Positions 1 to 11,342 are shown, numbered from the stretch's first letter. The stretch is DNA of 64,000 nucleotides from Phytobacter palmae (GCA_900112785.1 FONB01000001.1:402033-466032), one strand, 5' to 3'. Made by a program: numbers and translations. The notes: generated by a model from the letters alone, not told the origin.

Positions 1-688
1 GCATCTTTCTGATGACGACGCACTTGAACTTTCGGTCGCGGCGGTTGCTGCGGCGATGGCCGAGCCTTCACGGGTCAAAATGCTATGCTCGCTGATGGAT
101 GGGCGGGCATGGACGGCAACGGAATTAAGTGTAGCGGCAGGCGTTGCCGCCTCTACCGCCAGCGCACATCTGAGTAAACTTGTTGACAGTCAACTGGTCT
201 GTTTCCTTTCACAGGGACGCCATCGTTACTACCGCCTGGCAGGCAAAGAGGTTGCCCGGTTGATAGAAATGATGATGGGAATTTCCTGGCGGCGGGATAA
301 ACCTTTAGCAACGCGCACGCCTGTGGCGCTGCGACATGCGCGTACTTGTTACGATCATCTGGCGGGTGAACTGGCGGTAAACATTTATGATGCGCTGGTG
401 GAGAAAGGTTACCTGACCGCTGATGAGGCGTCACTTACCGAAAATGGGCTGGCATTTTTTACCCGGATGGGGTTACCGCTGGAAAGTAAATCAACGCGTA
501 AACGTAGCTGTGCCTGTCTTGACTGGAGTGAGCGGCGCTTTCATCTGGGTGGTCATGCGGGAGCGGTTTTGCTTATTTATTTTGAAACGCAGGGGTGGAT
601 CCGCCGGACGCCCGGTTTTCGTGAAGTCACACTCACCGCGAAAGGGCGGCAGGGGTTACAGACATTACTCGGCATTGACCTCAGGTAA
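1..688 (+). CDS. ArsR-family helix-turn-helix regulator (5' end outside the window)
   Basis: The frame is open from the first bases of the window (codons from base 2), so the gene starts upstream; the internal Met at 56 is probably not the start. The visible N-terminus (ALELSVAAVAAAMAEPSRV) matches the opening helix of ArsR winged-helix regulators, followed by the recognition helix (residues like AASTASAHLSKL) and a YYRL wing. The C-terminal half has a CAC motif before LDWSERRFHLGGHAG, a layout seen in larger ArsR relatives, which may bind a metal or sense redox state (inference). It converges on rpsT, with a hairpin between them. The target is unknown. Confidence 0.85.
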   Translation, partial: HLSDDDALELSVAAVAAAMAEPSRVKMLCSLMDGRAWTATELSVAAGVAASTASAHLSKLVDSQLVCFLSQGRHRYYRLAGKEVARLIEMMMGISWRRDKPLATRTPVALRHARTCYDHLAGELAVNIYDALVEKGYLTADEASLTENGLAFFTRMGLPLESKSTRKRSCACLDWSERRFHLGGHAGAVLLIYFETQGWIRRTPGFREVTLTAKGRQGLQTLLGIDLR

Positions 689-694
689 GCAGGC

Positions 695-720
695 ATAAAA
701 AAACCCGCTTTACGCGGGTT
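695..720 (-). terminator. Intrinsic terminator of rpsT
   Basis: AACCCGC (702-708) pairs with GCGGGTT (714-720). Read on the minus strand, the hairpin is followed by a run of seven T, so it ends rpsT. On the plus strand the T-run is weak, so it may only partly serve the converging regulator gene. Confidence 0.85.
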
Positions 721-747
721 CTTTCACAAAGCACAACAAGCGGGCGA

Positions 748-1032
<285 letters not shown>

Positions 1033-1058
1033 CTATATGGACAATTCAAAGGCCGAGG

Positions 1059-1087
1059 AATATGCCCTTTTAGCCTTCTTTTGTCAA
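1059..1087 (-). promoter_or_regulatory. rpsT promoter (P2-like)
   Basis: On the minus strand a perfect -35 TTGACA (1082-1087) is followed by a 17-bp spacer and the -10 CATATT (1059-1064). The layout matches what is known of E. coli rpsT P2. Together with the ribF promoter it occupies most of the 327-bp gap between rpsT and ribF; I saw no further gene in this gap. Confidence 0.75.
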
Positions 1088-1280
1088 TGGATTTGTGCAA
1101 ATAAGCGCCGTTAATCTACGACGCTACGTTACGTAGTGATGGCGCAGGATTCTACCAGCTTGTGGTCATCGAATACAGCTTTTCCACTATAAAAATCGCT
1201 TTCTGGGCCAGTTTTTCATGCGGTAAGAAGGCAGCCTGATGAAATCCTTCTCCTTTCTGGCGGGTTCGGGCAATCGTCGG

Positions 1281-1309
1281 TTAACGTCGCACGTTGTACA
1301 AGGTATACT
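1281..1309 (+). promoter_or_regulatory. Candidate ribF promoter
   Basis: TTAACG (1281-1286), a 17-bp spacer and TATACT (1304-1309) lie 30 bp before the ribF ATG, giving a short leader. Found by eye; no start-site data. Confidence 0.5.
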
Positions 1310-1338
1310 CTGACGATTTTCACTGTTTTGAGCCAGAC

Positions 1339-2277
1339 ATGAAGCTGATACGCGGCATACATAATCTCAGCCAGGCACCGCACGGGTGTGTGCTGACTAT
1401 TGGTAATTTCGACGGCGTGCATCGCGGCCATCAGGCGCTTTTACAAGGGCTTAGCGAAGAGGGCCGTACCCGTGATCTCCCCGTAGTGGTGATGATATTC
1501 GAGCCGCAACCTCTCGAACTTTTCGCTGGTGATAAAGCGCCCGCGCGTCTGACCCGTCTGCGGGAAAAATTGCGCCTGCTGGCTGAATGTGGCGTCGATT
1601 ACGTACTGTGCGTACGTTTTGACCGACGTTTTGCCGCGTTGACGGCGCAAGCCTTCGTCAGCGATCTGTTGGTTGACAAACTCGGCGTGAAATTCCTCGC
1701 CGTGGGTGATGACTTCCGCTTTGGCGCTGGTCGCCAGGGTGATTTCTTGTTATTACAGAAAGCCGGTCTGAAATACGGCTTTGATGTTACCAGCACACAA
1801 ACCTTCTGCTCTGGCGGGGCACGTGTGAGCAGTACGGCGGTTCGTCAGGCGCTGGCCGACGACAACCTTGAGCTCGCGGAACAACTGCTGGGCCATCCGT
1901 TTAGTATCTCCGGGCGTGTGGTTCACGGTGACGAACTGGGACGTACTATTGGTTTTCCGACGGCGAACATACCGCTGCGCCGCCAGGTTTCCCCGGTCAA
2001 AGGGGTCTATGCGGTAGAAGTGGCTGGCTTAGGCGATACTTTACTGCCCGGTGTAGCCAACATTGGTACGCGCCCGACGGTAGCCGGGGTTCGCCAGCAG
2101 CTTGAAGTCCATCTGCTGGATGTTGTAATGGACCTCTATGGACGCCATATAGATGTAGTACTGCGTAAAAAAATACGCAACGAGCAGCGATTTACTTCGC
2201 TGGATGAGCTAAAAGCGCAGATCGCGCGTGATGAGTTAACGGCCCGCGCATTGTTTGGGCTATCAAACCCGGCTTAA
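1339..2277 (+). CDS. ribF: Bifunctional riboflavin kinase / FAD synthetase
   Basis: RibF phosphorylates riboflavin to FMN and adenylylates FMN to FAD in the cytoplasm. The N-terminal nucleotidyltransferase domain shows [10 protein letters not shown] near residue 24; the C-terminal flavokinase domain shows [10 protein letters not shown] and [10 protein letters not shown]. The ATG at 1339 aligns with E. coli [11 protein letters not shown], giving 312 residues (E. coli 313; one residue is missing after SQAP). An in-frame Met at 1294 is rejected because it would overlap the candidate promoter. It is followed after 34 bp by ileS, the usual order in gamma-proteobacteria. Confidence 0.97.
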   Translation: MKLIRGIHNLSQAPHGCVLTIGNFDGVHRGHQALLQGLSEEGRTRDLPVVVMIFEPQPLELFAGDKAPARLTRLREKLRLLAECGVDYVLCVRFDRRFAALTAQAFVSDLLVDKLGVKFLAVGDDFRFGAGRQGDFLLLQKAGLKYGFDVTSTQTFCSGGARVSSTAVRQALADDNLELAEQLLGHPFSISGRVVHGDELGRTIGFPTANIPLRRQVSPVKGVYAVEVAGLGDTLLPGVANIGTRPTVAGVRQQLEVHLLDVVMDLYGRHIDVVLRKKIRNEQRFTSLDELKAQIARDELTARALFGLSNPA

Positions 2278-2311
2278 ATGCCTACGTGATAAATACGGAA
2301 CTGAGAATCTG

Positions 2312-5161
2312 ATGAGTGACTATAAATCAACCCTGAATTTGCCGGAAACAGGGTTCCCGATGCGTGGCGATCTCGCCAAACGCGAACCGGGAATGCTGGC
2401 GCGTTGGACTGATGATGACCTGTACGGCATCATTCGTGCAGCCAAAAAAGGCAAAAAAACCTTCATTCTGCATGATGGCCCTCCTTATGCGAATGGCAGC
2501 ATTCATATTGGTCACTCGGTTAACAAGATTCTGAAAGACATTATCGTGAAGTCCAAAGGCCTCGCGGGTTACGACTCGCCGTATGTGCCAGGATGGGATT
2601 GCCATGGACTGCCGATCGAACTGAAAGTTGAGCAGGAGTTTGGTAAGCCGGGTGAGAAATTCACTGCGGCGGAATTCCGTGCAAAATGCCGTGAATACGC
2701 AGCCGCCCAGATCGACGGCCAGCGCAAAGACTTTATCCGTCTTGGCGTGTTGGGCGACTGGGAACATCCCTATCGCACCATGGATTTCAAAACCGAAGCC
2801 AACATTATCCGTGCGCTGGGTAAAATCATCGGCAACGGCCATCTGCACAAGGGCGCCAAGCCGGTGCACTGGTGCGTAGACTGCCGTTCAGCTCTGGCGG
2901 AAGCAGAAGTTGAGTATTACGACAAAACTTCTCCGTCCATCGACGTGGCGTTCCATGCCGTTGATGCTGACGCGGTAAAAGCGAAGTTTGGCGTTGCCAG
3001 CGTTAGCGGCCCGGTTTCCCTGGTTATCTGGACCACCACCCCATGGACGCTACCGGCGAACCGCGCAATCTCCCTGTCCCCGGAATTTGACTATGCGCTG
3101 GTGCAGATTGAAGGCCAGGCCTTGATCCTCGCGAAAGACCTGGTAGGCAGCGTGATGAAACGCGCTGGCATCAGTGAGTTTACCGTGCTGGGTGTAGTGA
3201 AAGGTTCTGAGCTGGAGCTGATGCGCTTTAAGCATCCGTTCCTTGAATTTGATGTGCCTGCGATCCTGGGCGATCACGTGACGCTGGAAGCCGGTACAGG
3301 TGCGGTGCATACCGCAGGTGGTCACGGCCCTGATGACTACACGATCAGCCAAAAATACGGTCTGGAAATCGCTAACCCGGTTGGCCCGGATGGTGCCTAC
3401 CTGCCGGGTACGTATCCGATTCTGGATGGTGTTAATGTCTTCAAAGCAAACGACATTATCGTCAATCTGCTGCGTGACAATGGTTCACTGCTGCATGTTG
3501 AAAAACTGCAACATAGCTATCCATGCTGCTGGCGTCACAAGTCGCCGATCATTTTCCGCGCGACTCCACAATGGTTCGTCAGCATGGATCAGAAAGGCCT
3601 GCGCATTCAGTCTCTGAAAGAGATCGATCGCATTGAGCAGGAAGGTCTGGCAAAAGAGAACCTGAGCGGCTGGATCCCGGCATGGGGTAAAGCACGTATC
3701 GAATCGATGGTCGCGAACCGTCCTGACTGGTGTATCTCTCGCCAGCGCACCTGGGGCGTGCCGATGGCGCTATTCGTGCATAAAGACACCGAAGAGCTGC
3801 ATCCGCGCACCACTGAACTGATGGAAGCTGTGGCTAAATACGTTGAGAAAGACGGTATTCAGGCATGGTGGGACCTTGACCCACGTGACATCCTGGGCGA
3901 TGACGCTGACAACTACGTGAAAGTGCCGGATACCCTGGATGTCTGGTTTGACTCCGGTTCAACAAGCTACTCTGTTGTTGACGCGCGTCCGGAATTCTGT
4001 GGTCACGCCGCGGATATGTATCTGGAAGGTTCTGATCAGCATCGCGGCTGGTTTATGTCCTCTTTGATGATTAGCGTCGCGATGAAAGGTAAAGCACCTT
4101 ACCGCCAGGTACTGACCCACGGTTTCACCGTAGATGGTCAGGGCCGTAAGATGTCCAAATCTATCGGTAATACCGTTTCTCCACAGGACGTGATGAACAA
4201 ACTGGGCGCAGATATTCTGCGTCTGTGGGTGGCATCAACTGACTATACCGGTGAAATGGCGGTATCTGACGAGATCCTCAAACGTGCCGCCGACAGCTAT
4301 CGTCGTATTCGTAACACCGCGCGCTTCCTGCTGGCGAACCTGAATGGTTTCGATCCGGCAAAAGACATGGTGAAACCGGAAGAGATGGTTGTGCTGGATC
4401 GTTGGGCGGTTGGCTGCGCGCAGGCAGCGCAAAAAGATATCATCAGCGCGTACGACTCTTATGATTTCCATGAAGTTGTGCAGCGTCTGATGCGTTTCTG
4501 CTCCATCGAGATGGGCTCTTTCTACCTCGACATCATCAAAGACCGTCAGTACACCGCGAAGGCCGATAGTGTTGCTCGTCGTAGCTGCCAGACTGCGCTG
4601 TACCATATCGCAGAAGCACTGGTGCGCTGGATGGCGCCGATCATGTCCTTCACCGCTGATGAAATCTGGGGCTACCTGCCAGGCGAGCGCGAGAAATATG
4701 TGTTCACCGGCGAATGGTACCAGGGGCTGTTTGGTCTGGCGGAAACCGAAGCCATGAACGACGCCTACTGGGACGAGCTGCTGAAAGTCCGTGGCGAAGT
4801 GAACAAGGTTATCGAGCAGGCGCGTGCAGACAAGAAAGTCGGCGGCTCTCTGGAAGCGGCAGTCACCCTGTACGCCGAACCGGAGCTGGCGGCGAAGCTG
4901 ACGGCGCTGGGTGACGAATTACGATTTGTCCTGTTGACCTCTGGTGCGAAAGTTGCGGATTATGCCGAGGCTTCTGCTGATGCTCAGCAGAGCGAACTGC
5001 TCAAAGGCCTGAAAGTGGCGTTAAGCAAAGCCGAAGGTGAGAAATGCCCGCGTTGCTGGCATTACACTCAGGATGTCGGCAAGGTAGCGGAACACGCAGA
5101 AATCTGCGGACGCTGTGTCAGCAACGTCGCCGATGACGGCGAAAAACGTAAGTTTGCCTGA
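2312..5161 (+). CDS. ileS: Isoleucyl-tRNA synthetase with a divergent middle third
   Basis: The enzyme charges tRNA-Ile. The start aligns with E. coli [12 protein letters not shown]. The class I signatures are intact (HIGH in [13 protein letters not shown] in GRKMSKS), as are the CP1 editing domain and the C-terminal zinc-finger cysteines (CPRCW, CGRC). It is 949 residues against 938 in E. coli: residues 439-453 form a segment where E. coli has only four. Residue 336, next to editing His333, is Gly (GGT) instead of the usual Pro in HTAPGHG, and the loop after WFDSG reads STSYS rather than STHSS. The N- and C-terminal thirds look almost E. coli-like, so a mosaic origin is possible. The stop overlaps the lspA start (TGATG). 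Confidence 0.97.
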   Translation: MSDYKSTLNLPETGFPMRGDLAKREPGMLARWTDDDLYGIIRAAKKGKKTFILHDGPPYANGSIHIGHSVNKILKDIIVKSKGLAGYDSPYVPGWDCHGLPIELKVEQEFGKPGEKFTAAEFRAKCREYAAAQIDGQRKDFIRLGVLGDWEHPYRTMDFKTEANIIRALGKIIGNGHLHKGAKPVHWCVDCRSALAEAEVEYYDKTSPSIDVAFHAVDADAVKAKFGVASVSGPVSLVIWTTTPWTLPANRAISLSPEFDYALVQIEGQALILAKDLVGSVMKRAGISEFTVLGVVKGSELELMRFKHPFLEFDVPAILGDHVTLEAGTGAVHTAGGHGPDDYTISQKYGLEIANPVGPDGAYLPGTYPILDGVNVFKANDIIVNLLRDNGSLLHVEKLQHSYPCCWRHKSPIIFRATPQWFVSMDQKGLRIQSLKEIDRIEQEGLAKENLSGWIPAWGKARIESMVANRPDWCISRQRTWGVPMALFVHKDTEELHPRTTELMEAVAKYVEKDGIQAWWDLDPRDILGDDADNYVKVPDTLDVWFDSGSTSYSVVDARPEFCGHAADMYLEGSDQHRGWFMSSLMISVAMKGKAPYRQVLTHGFTVDGQGRKMSKSIGNTVSPQDVMNKLGADILRLWVASTDYTGEMAVSDEILKRAADSYRRIRNTARFLLANLNGFDPAKDMVKPEEMVVLDRWAVGCAQAAQKDIISAYDSYDFHEVVQRLMRFCSIEMGSFYLDIIKDRQYTAKADSVARRSCQTALYHIAEALVRWMAPIMSFTADEIWGYLPGEREKYVFTGEWYQGLFGLAETEAMNDAYWDELLKVRGEVNKVIEQARADKKVGGSLEAAVTLYAEPELAAKLTALGDELRFVLLTSGAKVADYAEASADAQQSELLKGLKVALSKAEGEKCPRCWHYTQDVGKVAEHAEICGRCVSNVADDGEKRKFA

Positions 5162-5661
5162 TGAGTAAACCGATCTTTTCAACAGGGCTACGCTGGTTGT
5201 GGCTGGTGGTAGTCGTGCTGATTATCGATCTGGGCAGCAAGTTCCTTATCCTCCAGCACTTTGCGCTGGGGGATACGGTGTCGCTGTTCCCGTCGCTTAA
5301 TCTGCATTACGCGCGTAACTATGGCGCTGCGTTTAGCTTCCTTGCTGATAGCGGTGGCTGGCAGCGTTGGTTCTTCGCCGGTATCGCCATCGGTATCTCC
5401 GTCGTGCTGGCGGTGCTGATGTACCGTTCAAAAGCGTCGCAGAAGCTGAACAATATCGCCTACGCGATGATTATCGGTGGCGCGTTAGGCAATCTGTTCG
5501 ATCGCCTGTGGCATGGTTTTGTCGTTGATATGATCGACTTTTATGTCGGCGACTGGCATTTCGCCACCTTCAACCTGGCCGACAGCTTCATTTGCGTCGG
5601 CGCGGCGCTGATTGTGCTGGAAGGCTTCTTGCCAAACGCGGCTGCGAAGAAACAGGCGTAA
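5161..5661 (+). CDS. lspA: Lipoprotein signal peptidase (SPase II)
   Basis: This inner-membrane aspartyl protease of 166 residues removes signal peptides from diacylglyceryl-modified prolipoproteins. Four hydrophobic segments are visible, together with the conserved NYGAAFS, GNLFDR and FNLADS blocks that carry the two catalytic Asp residues. Its ATG shares one base with the ileS stop, so it is translationally coupled to ileS, as in relatives. Substrates encoded in this window would include the lipoproteins at 22527 and 23519. Confidence 0.98.
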   Translation: MSKPIFSTGLRWLWLVVVVLIIDLGSKFLILQHFALGDTVSLFPSLNLHYARNYGAAFSFLADSGGWQRWFFAGIAIGISVVLAVLMYRSKASQKLNNIAYAMIIGGALGNLFDRLWHGFVVDMIDFYVGDWHFATFNLADSFICVGAALIVLEGFLPNAAAKKQA

Positions 5662-5669
5662 CAAAACCT

Positions 5670-5736
5670 GCCGGGCGGCGTTACGCTTGCCCGGCCTGGG
5701 TTATCCGTAGACCCGGTAAGCATTATCGTCACCGGG
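5670..5736. repeat. REP-like palindromes between lspA and fkpB
   Basis: GCCGGGC (5670-5676) pairs with GCCCGGC (5689-5695), and CCCGGT (5712-5717) pairs with ACCGGG (5731-5736). The G+C-rich stems and location between genes of one operon are typical of enterobacterial REP/BIME elements. Confidence 0.6.
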
Positions 5737-5758
5737 CAAAACAAGTGAGCGAACCTGC

Positions 5759-6229
5759 ATGTCAAAATCTGTACAGAGTAATAGCGCGGTGCTGGTGCAC
5801 TTTACGCTCAAACTCGAAGATGGCTCCACCGCTGAGTCAACCCGCAATAATGGTAAACCTGCACTGTTTCGTCTGGGGGACGGTTCGCTGTCTGAAGGGC
5901 TTGAGCAGCATTTGCTGGGGTTGAAAGCAGGCGACAAAAAAGCGTTTTCGCTTGAACCGGACGCGGCATTTGGCACGCCGGTTCCCGATCTGATTCAGTA
6001 CTTCTCGCGCCGTGATTTTATGGACGCGGGCGAGCCAGAAATCGGCGCGATTATGCTTTTTACCGCAATGGATGGCAGCGAAATGCCTGGCGTGATCCGT
6101 GAGATTAACGGCGATTCTATTACCGTTGACTTCAATCACCCGCTGGCAGGACAGACCGTTCATTTTGATGTCGACGTGCTGGAAGTGGAACCGGCACTGG
6201 AGGGGATGCATGCAGATCCTGTTGGCTAA
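5759..6229 (+). CDS. fkpB: FKBP-type peptidyl-prolyl isomerase (SlpA/FkpB)
   Basis: This is a two-domain FKBP isomerase and chaperone of the SlyD type: FKBP halves (VLVHFTLKL near the start, [23 protein letters not shown] near the end) flank an insert-in-flap region. Compared with E. coli FkpB (149 residues), the frame runs past PALE to give 156 residues, so the 3' end overlaps ispH by 20 bp. It is part of the ribF-ispH transcription unit. Confidence 0.95.
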   Translation: MSKSVQSNSAVLVHFTLKLEDGSTAESTRNNGKPALFRLGDGSLSEGLEQHLLGLKAGDKKAFSLEPDAAFGTPVPDLIQYFSRRDFMDAGEPEIGAIMLFTAMDGSEMPGVIREINGDSITVDFNHPLAGQTVHFDVDVLEVEPALEGMHADPVG

Positions 6230-7160
6230 CCCACGTGGTTTTTGTGCAGGCGTAGACCGCGCGATTAGCATTGTTGAAAACGCGCTGGCGATCTATGGGG
6301 CGCCCATTTATGTCCGTCACGAAGTGGTCCACAACCGTTACGTGGTAGACAGCCTGCGTGAACGCGGGGCCATTTTTATTGAACAAATCAGTGAAGTACC
6401 GGATGGCGCGATCCTGATTTTCTCTGCGCACGGTGTTTCACAGGCGGTACGTAACGAAGCGAAAAGCCGCGATCTGACCGTGTTTGATGCCACCTGTCCG
6501 CTGGTGACCAAAGTGCATATGGAAGTTGCTCGCGCCAGCCGTCGTGGGGAAGAGGCTATCCTGATTGGCCATGCTGGCCATCCGGAAGTTGAAGGCACCA
6601 TGGGCCAGTACAGCAACCCGAAAGGGGGAATGTACCTGGTGGAATCGCCGGAAGACGTACAAACGCTCGAGATCAAAGATACCAATAAGCTCTCCTTTAT
6701 GACCCAGACGACCCTCTCCGTGGATGATACTTCCGACGTGATTGATGCGCTGCGTCAGCGTTTCCCGAAAATCGTCGGGCCGCGTAAAGATGATATTTGC
6801 TACGCCACAACCAATCGTCAGGAAGCCGTGCGCGCGCTGGCGGAACAGGCGGAAGTGGTACTGGTTGTCGGATCGAAGAACTCGTCGAACTCCAACCGTC
6901 TGGCTGAACTGGCCCAGCGTATGGGTAAATCCGCATACCTGATTGATGATGCCTCTGATATTCAGGAAGAGTGGGTGCGCGATATCCGTTGCGTTGGCGT
7001 AACCGCCGGGGCGTCGGCGCCTGACGTGCTGGTGCAAAACGTTATCTCCCGTCTGCAGGAACTCGGCGGCGGGGAAGCCATTCCCCTGGAAGGTCGTGAA
7101 GAGAACATCGTTTTCGAAGTACCGAAAGAGTTGCGTCTTGATATTCAGCAAGTGGATTAA
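6210..7160 (+). CDS. ispH: 4-hydroxy-3-methylbut-2-enyl diphosphate reductase
   Basis: IspH is the last MEP-pathway enzyme, a [4Fe-4S] protein making IPP and DMAPP from HMBPP. The ATG at 6210 aligns with E. coli [18 protein letters not shown] and gives exactly 316 residues. The three cluster cysteines are visible in GFCAGV, DATCPLV and [10 protein letters not shown], and the SKNSSNS substrate-binding block is present. A longer upstream frame (from 6099) is fkpB sequence in another frame and is rejected. The unit ends at a hairpin near 7314-7335. Confidence 0.97.
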   Translation: MQILLANPRGFCAGVDRAISIVENALAIYGAPIYVRHEVVHNRYVVDSLRERGAIFIEQISEVPDGAILIFSAHGVSQAVRNEAKSRDLTVFDATCPLVTKVHMEVARASRRGEEAILIGHAGHPEVEGTMGQYSNPKGGMYLVESPEDVQTLEIKDTNKLSFMTQTTLSVDDTSDVIDALRQRFPKIVGPRKDDICYATTNRQEAVRALAEQAEVVLVVGSKNSSNSNRLAELAQRMGKSAYLIDDASDIQEEWVRDIRCVGVTAGASAPDVLVQNVISRLQELGGGEAIPLEGREENIVFEVPKELRLDIQQVD

Positions 7161-7228
7161 TAAACGGGAGCCAGGCTTTCCGTGAGACTGCAGACAAACG
7201 TTAAAATGCCGATGGCGTAAGCTTATCT

Positions 7229-7283
7229 GGCCTACAGAATACAAATTTTTGTAGGCCGGATAAGGCATTAGCCGCTATCCGGC
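7229..7283. repeat. REP/BIME-like double hairpin after ispH
   Basis: GGCCTACA (7229-7236) pairs with TGTAGGCC (7250-7257), and GCCGGATA (7255-7262) pairs with TATCCGGC (7276-7283). GTAGGCCGGATAAGG is a familiar enterobacterial REP core. Confidence 0.75.
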
Positions 7284-7313
7284 AAAAGTTTCGTAGAGCT
7301 GGTCAATAATATG

Positions 7314-7335
7314 AAAGGGGTGATGACCCCTTTTT
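7314..7335 (+). terminator. Intrinsic terminator after ispH
   Basis: AAAGGGG (7314-7320), a six-base loop and CCCCTTT (7327-7333) run into further T. It separates the plus-strand ispH unit from the converging sugar-acid operon and may act on both strands. Confidence 0.75.
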
Positions 7336-7343
7336 CAATGGCA

Positions 7344-8252
7344 TCAGCACAAACCGAACGTTTGGCGGAAATCATCTATTGCTGAACGATCTGTCTCTGT
7401 TAGCGTCCAGCCCGGACGGCGGCAGTAGTCGCTGGCGATAATGCCGCGCTCCAGCAGCACCGTTTTTTCCACCTGAATAATGTACTCACAGTGGCTCATC
7501 CAGCGCTGGATAAAGGGTAACAGGCGCTGATGCAGGGCGTCGGCCTGCCCGTATTCCCCGGCCTGCCAGTGGCGATAAATTTGCACATACACTTCGGTGA
7601 ATGAACATCCTGGCATCACGCCTTTGCCGCCCGCTTCGAGCATTTTTAACATATACAATCCGGCGTAACCGTTCAGTACGCTGGCCTGTGGGGCGAAGCG
7701 CAAGAACTCCCGCGTGTACTCCACCGGCGGATTGCACTCAATTTTAAAGACGGCATGAGGATAGCGTTCAGCCACATCCGCAAGCTGCTGTGGGGTGATG
7801 GGCAATCCGGTCTCTCCAGGCGCGTATTGCACCATCACCGGAATATCGACCGCCTCCAGTACCGCGTAAATATGCGCCTGTACCGCCTGTGGGCTGGGTG
7901 ACAGGAAGAACGGCGGCAGTAACATCAGCGCATCTGCGCCCAGAGCGCGGTAACGCCTCGCGCGTTTTACGGCAAGCTCCGTACTGTGGTCAGTAATAGA
8001 CATTGCACGGTATAAGGGGCCGCCCGCCAGCGTACTGATGAAAAGCTGCGACAGTCTGTCGCGTTCGTTATCGTCAAGTTTTGGAAATTCGCTGGCGATG
8101 CCAAACAGCGTTACACCGTGCGCACCGGTGCTGGCGAGATGTTCCAGCAGGCGGATAAAACTGCGCTCGTCGATTTCGCCCTGTGAAGTGAACGGCATTG
8201 CCACGATTGGATTGACGCCGCGAATATCAGTTGCGGTGTAATGTGTACTCAT
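7344..8252 (-). CDS. DapA/NAL-superfamily aldolase or lyase
   Basis: This 302-residue protein has the DHDPS/N-acetylneuraminate lyase fold. The Schiff-base lysine is likely K170 (AVFKIE) and the partner tyrosine Y143 (VQYAPGETG). The usual GTTGE substrate motif is GIASE (51-55), as in sugar-acid members rather than true DapA. With a sugar-acid dehydratase next door, it may cleave or dehydrate a 2-keto-3-deoxy-aldonate, like E. coli YagE/YjhH (inference). It is last in the operon; its ATG overlaps the dehydratase stop by 4 bp (ATGA) behind a strong GGGAGGAG. The exact substrate is unknown. Confidence 0.85.
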   Translation of the reverse strand: MSTHYTATDIRGVNPIVAMPFTSQGEIDERSFIRLLEHLASTGAHGVTLFGIASEFPKLDDNERDRLSQLFISTLAGGPLYRAMSITDHSTELAVKRARRYRALGADALMLLPPFFLSPSPQAVQAHIYAVLEAVDIPVMVQYAPGETGLPITPQQLADVAERYPHAVFKIECNPPVEYTREFLRFAPQASVLNGYAGLYMLKMLEAGGKGVMPGCSFTEVYVQIYRHWQAGEYGQADALHQRLLPFIQRWMSHCEYIIQVEKTVLLERGIIASDYCRRPGWTLTETDRSAIDDFRQTFGLC

Positions 8253-9961
8253 TCCATCTCCTCCCGGTCAGCCAGAACAGCGCCTTGCGCAGCGGGTAAC
8301 GCCCAGCGACGATAAAGACGTAAAAAGCCGCGCGGCACCTCTTTCTTCACCGGTTGCCAGCATGCACGACGCGCAGCCAGTACCTGATCATCAACATGCA
8401 GTGTTAACGTGCGTGTCGGGATATCGATACTGATCGTATCGCCATTTTCCACCAGACCCAGCGCGCCGCCGTCGGTCGCTTCCGGTGAGATATGCCCGAC
8501 AAACAGACCGCGGTTGGAGCCGGAAAAACGACCATCGGTGATCAGCGCGCAACTGTCGGATAATCCCATCCCTTCCAGACATTTCATCGGCTTGTACATC
8601 TCCGGCATGCCCGGACCGCCTTTTGGCCCTTCATAGCGCAATACCAGCACACTTCCGGGCTGAATATGTCCGGACAGAATCGCGTCGATAGATTCTTGTT
8701 CGCTGTTGAACACCACCGCCGGGCCGCTAAACGTCATCAGATTTTCCGGGACGGCAGCTGGTTTCACGACGCAGCCCAGCGGCGATAAATTACCATGTAG
8801 CACGGCGACACCCGCTTCGTTACGCACCGGAATCGCCAGTGTATGAATCACCTCCGGGCGTGAAGTGCGATGTCCCTGTTGCAACAGCTCGCCCTTGGTT
8901 TTACCCACAACGGTCAGGGCGTTTGGCTTCATCAGCGCAGCGATTTCATATTCCACTGCGGGTACGCCACCTGCTTCCCAGAAATCAATCATGTCGTACT
9001 CGGATGCCGGATAGAGCGAGGCGACCAGTGGTACGTGGTGGCTTAATTCGTCAAACGCCGACAGTGGCAAATGGCCCAACTCCGCTTCGTAATGAATCGC
9101 CTGGAGATGCAAAATCGCGTTGGTCGAACCGCCCGTTGCCAGCAGATACACCATCGCGTTGTGAATCGCCTCCGCGGTGATGATTTTGCGGGCGTTAATA
9201 CCTTCGCGGACCAGCGTTACCGCCTGCTTGCCCGTTTCGAGAGCGCAGGCGCGCCTTTCCTCGGAGATGGCGGGCAACATGCTGCTGCCCGGCAGGCTCA
9301 TCCCCAGCACTTCCGCAATACTGCACATGGTGTTGGCGGTGCCATACATGGTGCAGGAACCCGGACCCGGCTCGGCGATATTCTCAATATGCGCAAACTC
9401 GGCCTCGTCGATTTCGCCGCGTTTTTTCCAGCCGATGGCTTCGGTAACGATATTGCCGTCCCAGTGCTTGCCTTTATATTCTGCGGGATACATGGGGCCG
9501 CCGTTTACCATGATGGCGGGAACGTCGAGGCGTGCGGCGGCCATTAACATGGCGGGTACGATTTTGTCGCAGGAACCGAGCAGCACCATGCCGTCAAAGC
9601 GGTGAGCGCGCATCATGCTCTCAATGGACATTGTGATCACTTCGCGCGCGGCGAGAATATAGCGCATTCCCAGATGCCCTTCGGCAATGCCATCGCAGGG
9701 GGCAATTGTGCCGAAGACCATGCCGACGCCGCCCGCCTCATCAATCCCTTTTAATACATGAGCGGTAAGCTCGTTAAGATTAGCGTGTCCGGCGGTGGCG
9801 TTGGTGTAGCTATTCACAACCGCAATAACCGGACGGCGCAGTTGTTCGTCCGTGTGCCCCATCGATTTATACAGGGCGCGTTTCAGTGCGCCATCGTCAC
9901 CCTCGAGGATTGGGCTGAAATGCGTGCCGCAATGGGCACATCCTCCACATTCACTCTTCAT
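8249..9961 (-). CDS. IlvD/Edd-family sugar-acid dehydratase
   Basis: The 570-residue protein is of the dihydroxy-acid/6-phosphogluconate dehydratase family, iron-sulfur enzymes that turn an aldonate into a 2-keto-3-deoxy acid. Family blocks are clear: [27 protein letters not shown] (C89), GSCDKIVP (C131), [14 protein letters not shown] (C203), and a C-terminal DGRFSG. An extra CxxCxxC (C5, C8, C11) sits at the N-terminus. It is unlikely to be IlvD itself because it sits with dgoK/dgoA-like genes, an ACS permease and a GntR regulator. Candidate substrates are galactonate, fuconate, arabonate or xylonate; the sequence does not decide. Confidence 0.88.
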   Translation of the reverse strand: MKSECGGCAHCGTHFSPILEGDDGALKRALYKSMGHTDEQLRRPVIAVVNSYTNATAGHANLNELTAHVLKGIDEAGGVGMVFGTIAPCDGIAEGHLGMRYILAAREVITMSIESMMRAHRFDGMVLLGSCDKIVPAMLMAAARLDVPAIMVNGGPMYPAEYKGKHWDGNIVTEAIGWKKRGEIDEAEFAHIENIAEPGPGSCTMYGTANTMCSIAEVLGMSLPGSSMLPAISEERRACALETGKQAVTLVREGINARKIITAEAIHNAMVYLLATGGSTNAILHLQAIHYEAELGHLPLSAFDELSHHVPLVASLYPASEYDMIDFWEAGGVPAVEYEIAALMKPNALTVVGKTKGELLQQGHRTSRPEVIHTLAIPVRNEAGVAVLHGNLSPLGCVVKPAAVPENLMTFSGPAVVFNSEQESIDAILSGHIQPGSVLVLRYEGPKGGPGMPEMYKPMKCLEGMGLSDSCALITDGRFSGSNRGLFVGHISPEATDGGALGLVENGDTISIDIPTRTLTLHVDDQVLAARRACWQPVKKEVPRGFLRLYRRWALPAAQGAVLADREEME

Positions 9962-9977
9962 AGCAGTCTCATTTAGT

Positions 9978-11342
9978 CTAACGGTAGGTGTGTTGGGTGG
10001 CGTTGTGTTGCTTGTCAGCGGCTGTCGTGACAGAGCTCCGCCCTGGATTCGCGAGCCGTGCAGGTAACGCCATAATCAGCGGGGCGACCAGCAATAAAAA
10101 TCCTGCAAGGATGTACAACCCACTGTCTGTGCTGCCGGTGGTGTCTTTCAACCAGCCGAGCACCGTTGGGCCAAAGAAACCCGCGAGGTTTCCAATCGAG
10201 TTAACCAGCGCAATGCCCGCCGCGGCCGCCGTTCCCGACAGCATGGCGCCTGGCAGACTGATGTAGGTAGGAATTAACGCCAGCGTTCCGGACATGGCGA
10301 GGCAGATCCAGGTCATCATCCAGAAAGTAGAACCGCTGCAATATGCACTGAGCGTCAAACCCACGCAGCCAATGATGGCGGGAATGGCGATGTGCCAGCG
10401 ACGCTCTTGTTTTAAATCGGAGTGACGGCTGTTCCAGACCATAAACGCCGCGCCGAATACATAGGGCAGGGCAGCCAGCAAACCAATCTGGAAATCGTCA
10501 CTGATACCGGAGGTTTTGATGATGGAGGGGAGCCAGAAATTGATGCCGTAGTAGCCAATATTGAAGCTAAAGAAGATTAGCGCCAGCAGCCAGACATAGC
10601 CGTTTTTGAACATGGCGCTGAGGGAACTGTCGACCTTTCCGTGGGCGCTTTGCGCGCGATGTAAAGCATCTTTTGCCAGATCGTCCAGAATCACCTGTTT
10701 TTCAGAGTCATTCAGCCATTTCGCTGATTTAACGTCGTTATCCAGATAGCGCAAGACCACAAACGCCAGCAGGAATGAGGGAATGGCTTCTATCAGGAAC
10801 AGCCACTGCCAGTTATGCAGCCCGCCAACGTCTTCGAACAGTTTAAGAATCAGACCAGATAACGGACTGCCGATAATCGTGGAGAGGGGCGTCACCAGGA
10901 TAAATAGTCCCAGCGTGCGCGCAGAACGCCAGGACGGAAACCACAGCGTGAGATAAAAGACAATCCCAGGAAAGAAGCCAGCTTCCGCGACGCCGAGCAG
11001 GAAGCGGATCACATAGAATTGGGTCGGCGTGGTCACAAACATCATCCCTGCCGAAAGTACCGCCCAGGTCGCCATGATACGGGCGATCCAGAAACGCGGC
11101 CCGAAACGCTGCATTAACAGGTTGCTTGGCAGTTCAAACAGGAAGTAGCCGATAAAGAAGATTCCTGCTCCCAGTCCGTAGACGGTATCGCTGAAACTGA
11201 GCGCATCCTGCATATGCAGTTTGGCGAAACCTACATTGACGCGGTCAAGATAGGCAAAAAAGTAACAGAGGATCAGAAACGGGATCAGCCTGCGGGTCAC
11301 TTTACTGTAAACGGCATTTTCAAAGACGGTAGGTGTTTTCAT
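9978..11342 (-). CDS. MFS permease, anion:cation symporter family
   Basis: The 454-residue protein has about 12 membrane segments and the N-terminal signature of ACS-family transporters ([26 protein letters not shown]), the group that carries galactonate, glucarate, tartrate and similar acids. It lies 16 bp upstream of the dehydratase gene and 72 bp downstream of the aldolase gene, so it should be the operon's uptake system for a sugar acid. The substrate is inferred from context only. Confidence 0.88.
   Translation of the reverse strand: MKTPTVFENAVYSKVTRRLIPFLILCYFFAYLDRVNVGFAKLHMQDALSFSDTVYGLGAGIFFIGYFLFELPSNLLMQRFGPRFWIARIMATWAVLSAGMMFVTTPTQFYVIRFLLGVAEAGFFPGIVFYLTLWFPSWRSARTLGLFILVTPLSTIIGSPLSGLILKLFEDVGGLHNWQWLFLIEAIPSFLLAFVVLRYLDNDVKSAKWLNDSEKQVILDDLAKDALHRAQSAHGKVDSSLSAMFKNGYVWLLALIFFSFNIGYYGINFWLPSIIKTSGISDDFQIGLLAALPYVFGAAFMVWNSRHSDLKQERRWHIAIPAIIGCVGLTLSAYCSGSTFWMMTWICLAMSGTLALIPTYISLPGAMLSGTAAAAGIALVNSIGNLAGFFGPTVLGWLKDTTGSTDSGLYILAGFLLLVAPLIMALPARLANPGRSSVTTAADKQHNATQHTYR

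Noticed and set aside
1121-1134. Short palindrome ACGCTACGTTACGT region between rpsT and ribF
   Set aside because: Too short and not placed at either promoter; no support for a regulator site.
6438-7268. 276-codon frame antisense to ispH
   Set aside because: Antisense shadow; it also runs through the REP hairpins after ispH.
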